From positions 1,488,001 to 1,552,000 of the forward strand of contig NZ_AEUW02000001.1 of the NCBI RefSeq assembly GCF_000187995.2: a stretch of DNA of 64,000 bases, in the 5' to 3' direction. Below the pieces are notes generated by a model, which saw only the letters and a program-made list of their open reading frames with translations, made no database searches and was not told the origin of the DNA. This document shows, in pieces, positions 57,039 through 64,000 of the stretch. A program made the position numbers and the translations under genes. This stretch comes from Streptococcus macacae NCTC 11558 (GTDB lineage Bacteria; Bacillota; Bacilli; Lactobacillales; Streptococcaceae). Positions within the stretch are counted from its first letter, which is position 1, and every line of letters starts with the position of its first letter.

Positions 57039-58754
57039 ATGACTGATAAAGAGAAGCTGAAAAATTTAAGAAATCGTAGCTCTGTGTACGATTCAATGGT
57101 CAAGTCACCCAATCGTGCTATGTTGCGTGCAACTGGCATGACTGACAAAGATTTCGAAACACCTATTGTTGGTGTGATTTCTACCTGGGCTGAAAATACA
57201 CCATGTAACATACATTTACATGATTTCGGAAAACTAGCAAAAGTTGGTATTAAAGATGCAGGAGCATGGCCCGTACAATTTGGTACAATCACAGTTGCAG
57301 ATGGTATTGCTATGGGAACCCAAGGCATGCGTTTCTCCTTAACTTCACGCGATATTATCGCTGACTCAATTGAAGCGGCTATGGGAGGACATAACGCTGA
57401 TGCTTTTGTTGCTATTGGCGGCTGTGATAAAAACATGCCCGGATCTGTCATTGCTATGGCTAATATGGATATCCCAGCTATCTTTGCCTATGGCGGTACC
57501 ATTGCTCCTGGCAGTTTAGATGGTAAAGATATTGATTTGGTATCTGTATTTGAAGGAGTCGGTCATTGGAATCATGGAGATATGACTGAAGAAGAAGTTA
57601 AAGCTTTAGAATGCAATGCCTGTCCTGGACCTGGTGGCTGTGGGGGAATGTATACTGCAAATACTATGGCAACAGCTATCGAAGTACTAGGACTCAGTCT
57701 TCCAGGCTCATCATCTCATCCTGCTGAATCGGCAGATAAAAAAGCTGACATTGAAGAAGCTGGCCGCGCTGTTGTTAAAATGCTTGAGTTAGGAATTAAA
57801 CCATCAGATATTCTAACGCGTGAAGCTTTTGAAGATGCTATCACTGTGACTATGGCATTAGGAGGCTCCACTAACTCGACGCTTCATCTTTTGGCTATTG
57901 CTCATGCTGCTAATGTTGATCTAACTCTTGATGATTTTAATACCTTCCAAGAGAAAGTTCCTCATTTAGCTGATTTAAAACCATCAGGACAATATGTTTT
58001 CCAAGATCTTTATGAAGCTGGCGGTGTTCCAGCAGTTATGAAATACCTTTTAGCTAATGGCTTTCTCCATGGAGATCGTATAACTTGCACTGGTAAAACA
58101 GTTGCTGAAAATTTGGAAAACTTCTCAGACTTAGCTCCCGGCCAAAAAGTTATCATGCCACTTGATCATCCTAAACGAGCTGATGGTCCCCTTATCATTT
58201 TACACGGCAACTTAGCCCCAGATGGTGCTGTTGCTAAAGTCTCTGGTGTTAAAGTTCGCCGCCATGTCGGACCTGCTAAAGTTTTTAATTCAGAAGAAGA
58301 AGCCATTGAAGCCGTATTGAATGATGATATTGTTGATGGAGATGTCGTTGTCGTTCGGTTTGTGGGACCTAAAGGCGGTCCTGGTATGCCAGAAATGCTG
58401 TCACTATCATCTATGATTGTCGGTAAAGGACAAGGTGAAAAAGTGGCTCTGCTCACAGACGGACGGTTTTCTGGCGGTACTTATGGATTAGTTGTCGGCC
58501 ATATTGCTCCTGAAGCTCAAGATGGCGGTCCTATTGCTTACCTACAAACAGGTGATATCGTGACGATTGATCAGGATACAAAAGAATTACACTTTGATAT
58601 CACAGAAGAAGAGTTGAAACACCGTCAGGAAACAACCCAGCTACCACCGCTTTATTCACGTGGAGTACTTGGTAAATACGCTCATATTGTATCATCAGCA
58701 TCCAAAGGAGCTGTAACAGACTTTTGGAAACCAGAAGAGACTGGTAAAAAATAA
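57039..58754 (+). CDS. ilvD: Dihydroxy-acid dehydratase IlvD
   Basis: 571 residues from the ATG at 57039, which has AAAGGAAG upstream and gives the family length; the frame is open from 56937 but that part precedes the -10. Fe-S ligands: Cys56 (NTPCNIH), Cys129 ([10 protein letters not shown]) and the Cys pair region [17 protein letters not shown] near 195-211. [15 protein letters not shown] catalytic segment ([15 protein letters not shown]) near the C-terminus. Dehydrates dihydroxy-isovalerate/-methylvalerate in Val, Ile and Leu synthesis; it also counters acid stress in S. mutans as known from the literature. Confidence 0.96.
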   Translation: MTDKEKLKNLRNRSSVYDSMVKSPNRAMLRATGMTDKDFETPIVGVISTWAENTPCNIHLHDFGKLAKVGIKDAGAWPVQFGTITVADGIAMGTQGMRFSLTSRDIIADSIEAAMGGHNADAFVAIGGCDKNMPGSVIAMANMDIPAIFAYGGTIAPGSLDGKDIDLVSVFEGVGHWNHGDMTEEEVKALECNACPGPGGCGGMYTANTMATAIEVLGLSLPGSSSHPAESADKKADIEEAGRAVVKMLELGIKPSDILTREAFEDAITVTMALGGSTNSTLHLLAIAHAANVDLTLDDFNTFQEKVPHLADLKPSGQYVFQDLYEAGGVPAVMKYLLANGFLHGDRITCTGKTVAENLENFSDLAPGQKVIMPLDHPKRADGPLIILHGNLAPDGAVAKVSGVKVRRHVGPAKVFNSEEEAIEAVLNDDIVDGDVVVVRFVGPKGGPGMPEMLSLSSMIVGKGQGEKVALLTDGRFSGGTYGLVVGHIAPEAQDGGPIAYLQTGDIVTIDQDTKELHFDITEEELKHRQETTQLPPLYSRGVLGKYAHIVSSASKGAVTDFWKPEETGKK

Positions 58755-58793
58755 GTATCTAACACCATTCTTATTTATAAACAAATAACCTCT

Positions 58794-58848
58794 CATAAGC
58801 TATAGGTATGTCAGTAGCTTATGAGAGGTTATTCTTTTGATAACTTTT
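58794..58848 (+). terminator. Terminator of ilvD
   Basis: A perfect 19-bp stem (58794-58812 with 58825-58843), 12-nt loop, then CTTTTG. It may also serve the convergent MIP18-family gene. Confidence 0.9.
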
Positions 58849-58895
58849 AATGGCATGCATAAAAGGAAATCTGGCTGCCCTTTCTTTTAGTATCA

Positions 58896-59237
58896 TTATT
58901 TGGGACTAATACCAAGTGCTATTCTGCCAAAACGGCTGATACGTGTTATTTTCCAAGCAGGTGACCAGACCACCTCAACTCCCACCTTATTAATTCCTTC
59001 AATTTCTGAAAGAGAATCAATAATCTCTGCCGGAAGTGTGTCAATACAGCCACAATTAACTTCAGTAAAAGTAATCACTAATTTACAAAAACCTGTTTCA
59101 TCTAAATGGATTTCATAAATCAAACCGAGATTATAGATATCCAACTCTATTTCAGGATCATAAATTTTTTCAAGTTTTTCAATTAGTTGTTCGCTAATAG
59201 CTGCAGCTCGATCATTTATTTTAATATCATCTCTCAT
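58896..59237 (-). CDS. MIP18/DUF59 family (Fe-S assembly type) protein
   Basis: 113 residues. IEKLEKIYDPEIELDIYNLGLIYEIHLDE (about 20-48) has the DPE motif and the rest of the MIP18/PaaD/SufT fold; the conserved Cys is in VNCGCIDTLPAEI (about 74-86). Members help assemble or carry Fe-S clusters. Its position beside ilvD, a Fe-S dehydratase, is suggestive but also conserved by chance possibility. RBS AAAGGAGCAA. Confidence 0.85.
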   Translation of the reverse strand: MRDDIKINDRAAAISEQLIEKLEKIYDPEIELDIYNLGLIYEIHLDETGFCKLVITFTEVNCGCIDTLPAEIIDSLSEIEGINKVGVEVVWSPAWKITRISRFGRIALGISPK

Positions 59238-59371
59238 CCATTTGCTCCTTTGATAAAGTAACTTGGCTATATTTTCCCATAAATAGACATTTTTTTCAAT
59301 ATTAATATTGTTGAATCAAAGCATAAAATGAGATAGAGAATGATTATCATTTATCTCATTTTATTCGAGTT

Positions 59372-61885
59372 TTAATGGTTGGCATCTTTCAAAACTTTTT
59401 TTCGAGCAATAACTAACCCTAAAACAGCAAAAATAAGAAAGAATAAACTCAAAAATCTGATTTGACTGCCGATATTACCTGTCATTGAAATGGTTTCTCG
59501 CAGCCCTGAAACAGAATAACTCATAGGCAGATAAGGATTAACCGTTTGGAAAAAGGAATCGCTTAAAGCTAAAGGATAGGTTCCTGCACTGGAACCTAGT
59601 TGAAGCAAAAGCAATACTAAAGCAGCGAATGCCCCAAACCTATCATTCCAAGTAACAAGAGTCGTAACTAAAGTCATAAAAGTAATACTTGTTAAAATAG
59701 TCAATCCTAATGTTTTAAATTCAAAATTGGCAGATAAGCCTATCATATGAACGCCTAAATAAAGTATAATGGCTCCTAAAACAGCAATTAAGCCATTAAC
59801 AGCTAATTTTTGATTTACCCACATACCTAAAGAAGTTGCCTTTTTGCCAGATAAAGCTGTTCTAAAAATAGTATTGGTTGACAAGGCCATTACCATAAGA
59901 GCTGCTGACATCATATAAGGAGCCATACCAACCCCATTTGTAGCAACATTATCCTTGTCACTATGTTTAACAGAAACTGGACTTGCTAAAGTTTTAGCGT
60001 TTGTTTTATCAACAGATACAAAAGATAATTTATTTTTAGCTGTAGATAAAGATTTATGCAGTTTATCATTACCGCTTGACAATATTGACAAGCCACTAAC
60101 TAGCGTTTGACTGCCATCTGATAATTGACTTGAACCAGTTGACAATTTGTTTATTCCGCTTGCCAGTTGGTTGCTGCCGCTTGTCAAGTTACTTGAATTA
60201 TTAGACAAAGTATTAGCACCGTTGACAAGCTGATTGACACCACCTAATAATTGATTATTATTAGCCGCTAAAGTATTTGCCCCTGTATTAAGAGTATTTA
60301 CAGCACCAGCATAACGATTGAAACCAATTGACAATGTATTAGCTCCAGCACTTAAACGATTTCCCATCAAACTAGTATTGTTTACAATTGCTTTGCTTAC
60401 TGGAATGAATTGGTTGGTCAAGCTTGTATTAATCTGCATTAAAGCACTTGACATACTTGTCAACTGAGATGCAGCTGCAGGAAGTACAGTGTTTGCTGTT
60501 TCTTTTAATTGTGTCAGGCTTTGAGAATCTGCAGTTTGCTGTTTTGAAGTTGCAGTCTGTAAAGTTGGTAATAAATTTTGGATACTCTGAACATTATTTA
60601 TAATAGCTTGTGCTTGATTAGCAATATCTGGGTTAGCCGTTGTCGTAGATGTTGCTGAAGAGCTATTCGTATTGGCTAAAGCTGCAGCAATTTCTGCCTG
60701 ATCTTCAGAAGATAATTTCTTATAAGCATTAGTAGCTTGAACAGCTGCAAGTGAATTTGTAGGCTGTTGATTTGTTGTAGTTGTCGTTCCTGACGAATTC
60801 GCAATAGCCTGTGCTGCTGTTGTAATAGAAGTCAAATAAGCACTGATATTTGAATTTCCTGAAGAAGATGCTGCTGAAGAATTATTTTCACTATAACTTT
60901 GAATAGCTTTATTCAAGCTTGTTAGCGAAGCTTCCAAACCTTGGATTTGCTTAAGTTGTTCTCCATTTGGCAACTTTGCTGATAAGGTTGAAAGACCTTG
61001 ATTTAATTGATTGACTGCTGATACTAATTGATTGATCTGACCAGAACTATTACTTAATTGTGCAAGTCCTCCTAGCAATCTCTGTGATTGTCCATTGAGC
61101 AGTTCTGTACCAGTTGCTAATTGATTAACACCTCCTGTATAAGAGGTCACTCCTGTTGATAAACTTGATAAGCCTGTAGAAAGTTGATCTACTCCTCCTG
61201 TATAACGTGATAAACCTGAATACAGACTATCTGCCCCTTGAGCTAAAGTACCACTAGCATCCGATAAGCTACCTAAATTATTAGCCAACAATTGTCCACC
61301 GTTAAATAATTGCGTAGAACCATCGGCTAATTTTTGACTAGCGTCTGAAGCAGCTCCTAAACCTGTTTGCAATTTTGCTATATTGCTAAAAAGAGCTATG
61401 CTATATGAACTGGTCAAATCTTTAGAAACGGATTCCTTTAAAGTTTTTGCAGCAGTTTCACTCATTTTAGAAGCAACAAAGCTATGGCCCTTAGAAGTTT
61501 GATAAGGAATGGTCAATTGTTTGGGATTGTGGGTGAGAATACTAGCAGCATTTTTTGATAGATCTTTAGGAAGAGTGACTATCATGTAATAGTCGCCTTT
61601 ATGAAGCCCAGTCTGAGCTTTTTTGCTATCAACAAAATGATAATCCAAATTTTTATTTTTAGACATGCCAGAAATAACATCCTTACCTACAGTCATACTT
61701 TTCCCATTATAAGCTGCAGGTTTATCTTCATTGACAACGGCAACTGGTAATTGAGAAACCTTACCATAAGGATTCCACATTGAACTCAAAAATATGATAT
61801 TATACAAGGCAGGAACTAAGGCAACTCCAATCATTGTAATCCAAAGCATTGGTTTTTTAATAACCGACTTCAATTCTTTAAACAT
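59372..61885 (-). CDS. YhgE/Pip family membrane protein (ABC-2/ESX-like)
   Basis: 837 residues. One N-terminal span (LWITMIGVALVPALYNIIFL, about 14-33), a large outside region (35-650) and about five C-terminal spans (655-830). The middle is built of LxxGxxxLxxG heptad-like repeats (for example NQLASGINKLSTGSSQLSDG), typical for YhgE/Pip proteins; Lactococcus Pip is a phage-infection receptor. Many members accompany type VII secretion or stress responses. Divergent TetR gene 95 nt upstream shares an operator motif. RBS GAGAGGAAA. Confidence 0.9.
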   Translation of the reverse strand: MFKELKSVIKKPMLWITMIGVALVPALYNIIFLSSMWNPYGKVSQLPVAVVNEDKPAAYNGKSMTVGKDVISGMSKNKNLDYHFVDSKKAQTGLHKGDYYMIVTLPKDLSKNAASILTHNPKQLTIPYQTSKGHSFVASKMSETAAKTLKESVSKDLTSSYSIALFSNIAKLQTGLGAASDASQKLADGSTQLFNGGQLLANNLGSLSDASGTLAQGADSLYSGLSRYTGGVDQLSTGLSSLSTGVTSYTGGVNQLATGTELLNGQSQRLLGGLAQLSNSSGQINQLVSAVNQLNQGLSTLSAKLPNGEQLKQIQGLEASLTSLNKAIQSYSENNSSAASSSGNSNISAYLTSITTAAQAIANSSGTTTTTNQQPTNSLAAVQATNAYKKLSSEDQAEIAAALANTNSSSATSTTTANPDIANQAQAIINNVQSIQNLLPTLQTATSKQQTADSQSLTQLKETANTVLPAAASQLTSMSSALMQINTSLTNQFIPVSKAIVNNTSLMGNRLSAGANTLSIGFNRYAGAVNTLNTGANTLAANNNQLLGGVNQLVNGANTLSNNSSNLTSGSNQLASGINKLSTGSSQLSDGSQTLVSGLSILSSGNDKLHKSLSTAKNKLSFVSVDKTNAKTLASPVSVKHSDKDNVATNGVGMAPYMMSAALMVMALSTNTIFRTALSGKKATSLGMWVNQKLAVNGLIAVLGAIILYLGVHMIGLSANFEFKTLGLTILTSITFMTLVTTLVTWNDRFGAFAALVLLLLQLGSSAGTYPLALSDSFFQTVNPYLPMSYSVSGLRETISMTGNIGSQIRFLSLFFLIFAVLGLVIARKKVLKDANH

Positions 61886-61897
61886 TTTTTCCTCTCT

Positions 61898-61991
61898 TTG
61901 TACATTATGTCTAAATATTTGATATAATAAATTATACTCATATATACTAATTAAACAAGTTAAAATTTTTATTTTTAGACATGATGTATAA
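61898..61991. promoter_or_regulatory. Divergent operator pair between yhgE-like and tetR genes
   Basis: An 18-bp motif TTTAGACATrATGTAyAA occurs twice in opposite orientation: 61898-61915 (minus) and 61974-61991 (plus). Each is centred on the dyad ACATNATGT and lies just before one of the two genes; the plus copy overlaps a TATAAT at 61987-61992. Expected binding sites of the TetR protein. Confidence 0.65.
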
Positions 61992-62016
61992 TTTTGTTCA
62001 AAAGGAGACTTCTAAG

Positions 62017-62559
62017 ATGAAGAATACTAAAAAAGAAAAAACTAAAAAAGCCCTTGAAGAGGCAATGGCAAATTTATTAAAAGAAGAAAGTTTTAACACT
62101 ATCACTATCACTCAGCTAACACATGCTGCTCATCTCAGCCGCAGTAGTTTTTATACACATTATAAAGATAAATATGAGATGATTGATAAATACCAGCAAT
62201 CGCTTTTTAATAAACTAGAATACATTTTTGATAAAAACTCAACCAAGCAGGACAAGACAATTCTAGAAATTTTTCAGTTTCTCAATCGTGAACCTTTGTT
62301 TGCTGCGCTTTTATCTGAAAATGGAACTAAAGAGATACAAGACTTTTTAAAAAATAAATTTAAGATTTTAATTAAGCACAATTTACAAATTGGAGATTCT
62401 ATATCTTTTAAACATAAAAAACTATCTCATGTAGAAACTGAATATGGGATTATGTACATTATTAATGCCTTATTTGGTGTTTGTCAAATGTGGATAGCTC
62501 GCGGAAAAATTGAAAGCCCAGAACAAATGACTAGTTTTATCATTAAAATGATGCACTAG
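62017..62559 (+). CDS. TetR family transcriptional regulator
   Basis: 180 residues from the ATG at 62017, which follows AAAAGGAGAC; the frame is open from 61981 but that ATG lies within the promoter/operator. HTH: TKKALEEAMANLLKEESFNTITITQLTHAAHLSRSSFYTHYKDKYEMIDKY (about 8-58). C-terminal part resembles the TetR_C dihydroxyacetone-kinase-like regulators (DhaS type). Probably represses the YhgE gene and itself. Confidence 0.88.
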   Translation: MKNTKKEKTKKALEEAMANLLKEESFNTITITQLTHAAHLSRSSFYTHYKDKYEMIDKYQQSLFNKLEYIFDKNSTKQDKTILEIFQFLNREPLFAALLSENGTKEIQDFLKNKFKILIKHNLQIGDSISFKHKKLSHVETEYGIMYIINALFGVCQMWIARGKIESPEQMTSFIIKMMH

Positions 62560-62575
62560 TATTTTAGGATATAAG

Positions 62576-62660
62576 AAAAAACCTTATTAGGCTTACCTTT
62601 CAATAATTGAATGACTCAACATTAAGTAAAAGGTAAAATTTAGCCATAAATAAGGTTTTT
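62576..62660 (-). terminator. Terminator after rpsD
   Basis: AAAAACCTTAT (62576-62586) pairs with ATAAGGTTTTT (62650-62660); inside it GGCT/AGCC and ACCTTT/AAAGGT pairs extend the stem. Symmetric A/T flanks allow use by tetR as well. Confidence 0.75.
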
Positions 62661-62669
62661 GAATAAATA

Positions 62670-63281
62670 CTAAAGCATTTTGTTATAGAATTCAACGATA
62701 AGTGCTTCATTAATTTCTGGATTAATTTCATCGCGTTCAGGAAGGCGAGTTAATGAACCTTCCAGTTTATCAGCATCAAATGACACAAAAGCTGGACGTC
62801 CAAGAGTCGCTTCAACAGCTTCAAGGATAGCAGGAACCTTCACTGATTTTTCACGAACCGAAATCACTTGACCAACTTCAACACGGTAGGATGGAATATC
62901 AACACGTTTACCATCAACAAGAATGTGCCCATGGTTAACAAATTGACGCGCCTGACGGCGAGTGGTTGCTAAACCAAGACGATAAACAACATTATCAAGG
63001 CGACGTTCTAACAAAAGCATAAAGTTGTAACCAAGAATGCCACCTTTAATCTTAGTAGCTTGAACAAAAAGATTACGAAATTGTTTTTCGCCAACACCAT
63101 AAGTAAAGCGAAGTTTTTGTTTTTCAGCCAATTGCAATCCATATTCTGAAAGTTTCCCACGATTGTTAGGACCGTGCTGTCCCGGCACGTAATTGCGACG
63201 TGCTAATTCCTTGCCTGTTCCTGTCAAAGACAGTCCAAGGCGACGTGATTGTTTCCATGATGGTCCTGTATAACGTGACAT
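62670..63281 (-). CDS. rpsD: 30S ribosomal protein S4
   Basis: 203 residues, primary 16S rRNA-binding protein. [14 protein letters not shown] at the start and the S4 RNA-binding domain [35 protein letters not shown] (about 92-126) are clear. No zinc-binding cysteines, so a C-minus form. RBS GAGGAGGAC. Monocistronic with a leader of about 200 nt. Confidence 0.98.
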   Translation of the reverse strand: MSRYTGPSWKQSRRLGLSLTGTGKELARRNYVPGQHGPNNRGKLSEYGLQLAEKQKLRFTYGVGEKQFRNLFVQATKIKGGILGYNFMLLLERRLDNVVYRLGLATTRRQARQFVNHGHILVDGKRVDIPSYRVEVGQVISVREKSVKVPAILEAVEATLGRPAFVSFDADKLEGSLTRLPERDEINPEINEALIVEFYNKML

Positions 63282-63486
63282 GTTATAAAGTCCTCCTCTA
63301 AAAAGTAAATTTTGAGGAAATAACGATTTAGAAAATCCTGATTCGTGCAGTTAATTTTCATCTAAACAGCCAAGACTACTGACCTCTGCAGAATTTCTAT
63401 TTAATAAGCTATGCCATAAAACCAGAAAATCTGCTAGAAGAACTAACTGTTGACGAGCTTCATATTTTCCTGCTGTTATTTCACAC
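63282..63486 (-). promoter_or_regulatory. rpsD mRNA leader, candidate S4 autoregulatory region
   Basis: About 200 nt lie between the promoter and the rpsD ATG. In Bacillus, S4 binds its own leader to repress translation; the length here fits such a leader, and no ORF with an RBS was found. The specific fold was not verified. Confidence 0.35.
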
Positions 63487-63493
63487 GAAGAAA

Positions 63494-63522
63494 AGTATAC
63501 CATAGAATAAGAGTCTTGTAAA
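63494..63522 (-). promoter_or_regulatory. rpsD promoter
   Basis: Minus-strand TTTACA (63522-63517), 17-bp spacer, TATACT (63499-63494). Confidence 0.8.
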
Positions 63523-63535
63523 GAGAATTATCACT

Positions 63536-63584
63536 AAGAAACAGCACTGTATCATTCGAAAGTGATCACATCCCATAGTGCTGT
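63536..63584 (-). terminator. Hairpin terminator after veg
   Basis: AACAGCACT (63540-63548) pairs with AGTGCTGT (63576-63583), with an inner ATCA/TGAT pair; TTTCTT follows on the minus strand. It lies about 135 nt after the veg stop. Confidence 0.65.
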
Positions 63585-63719
63585 CTTACAATGAAACGAT
63601 CTCTTTTCAACTTTTAATTGATGGTCAAAATTTTTAAATCTATCTTAACCCTATGCAAAATATCATTAGCCTATTGAAACTACGGAAATTTTAAAGAATC
63701 GGTATCCTAAAAGTTAAAA

Positions 63720-63992
63720 TTAATCAAAATAACGAATTAATGTTTTTTCTGTAAGAATATCAGAATATGTGTAAGATTCTACATAGGTATTATCAATTTC
63801 ACCTGGAACACTAGCTTTATCTTTGTATTCTACAATAAAAAGAGAGGAGTAAACCTCAATTAAACGGCCAACTTTATTTTTCTCACGTTTACGTCCGTTT
63901 TCGAGTGTTAACTCAACTTCTTGACCTTCATGAGCTTTAATAGCTTCTTTAATTTTTTTCATTTTTGCAACATCTGTAAATGCATCACTCAT
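63720..63992 (-). CDS. veg: Veg family protein (DUF1021)
   Basis: 90 residues. KIKEAIKAHEGQEVELTLENGRKREKNKVGRLIEVYSSLFIVEY matches Veg proteins of Firmicutes, SH3-like beta barrels. Bacillus Veg stimulates biofilm matrix gene expression; role in streptococci unknown. The ATG at 63992 lies 8 nt from the window edge, so its RBS and promoter are not visible. Confidence 0.9.
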   Translation of the reverse strand: MSDAFTDVAKMKKIKEAIKAHEGQEVELTLENGRKREKNKVGRLIEVYSSLFIVEYKDKASVPGEIDNTYVESYTYSDILTEKTLIRYFD

Positions 63993-64000
63993 TGTTTAAC

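Noticed and set aside
1..64000. CRISPR array, prophage or insertion sequence
   Set aside because: No regularly spaced direct repeats, integrase, transposase or terminal inverted repeats flanking an ORF were found.

Overview
The window is low-GC Firmicute DNA and reads as a Streptococcus chromosome of the mutans group, S. mutans or a very close relative. Supports for this are the gene order nrdD-nrdG, ruvX-ireB, spxA-recA-cinA, tag-ruvA-mutL-mutS-argR/argS, aspS-hisS, rpmF-rpmG, a glucan-binding protein, opuC, ilvD, rpsD and veg, together with streptococcal com-boxes (TACGAATA). The species call is inference from gene content recalled from S. mutans, not from a database search. I see no tRNA or rRNA gene, CRISPR array, intact insertion sequence or prophage.

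Layout. 1-4.6 kb (minus): the 3'-truncated galE, then a YfhO-type membrane protein and its GT2 partner (cell-surface glycosylation). 4.9-8.5 kb (plus): yaaA, a 63-residue XRE regulator with a palindromic promoter, and an ABC-2 exporter pair. 8.6-12.3 kb (minus): the anaerobic ribonucleotide reductase operon nrdD-GNAT-nrdG behind paired NrdR-like boxes. 12.3-18.7 kb (minus): a polytopic membrane protein preceded by a com-box-driven 42-codon ORF, then a UPF0473 protein, ruvX, ireB, spxA, recA and cinA, the last with a perfect com-box. 18.8-20.7 kb (plus): a fused ATPase-FtsX transporter. 20.8-27.6 kb (minus): tag, ruvA, mutL, mutS, a YlbF-like gene and argR, mostly DNA repair. argS follows on the plus strand.

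29.6-38.5 kb looks like an accessory island between housekeeping synthetase genes. It holds two separate ATPase/FtsX-permease pairs, an MFS protein, an XRE regulator with a large C-terminal sensor-like domain and the relic of an alpha/beta hydrolase. Core genes return at 38.7-43.7 kb: a YitT protein, aspS, hisS and the cysteine-free L32/L33 genes. 43.8-47.6 kb carries two drug-efflux modules with local regulators (MFS-PadR and MFS/ArsR); the first is controlled by a 44-bp perfect palindrome over its promoter.

47.7-64 kb: a 1027-residue secreted glucan-binding repeat protein related to GbpA but much longer than the form I know. After it come a MerR/SDR pair, the four-gene opuC osmoprotectant importer, an alkyladenine glycosylase, ilvD, a MIP18-family gene, a YhgE/Pip protein with a divergent TetR sharing an operator motif, rpsD with a long leader, and veg. 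The most interesting items are the com-box small ORF, the dual-role NrdR inverted repeat, the MFS-padR palindrome, the enlarged glucan-binding protein and the island with its hydrolase relic.
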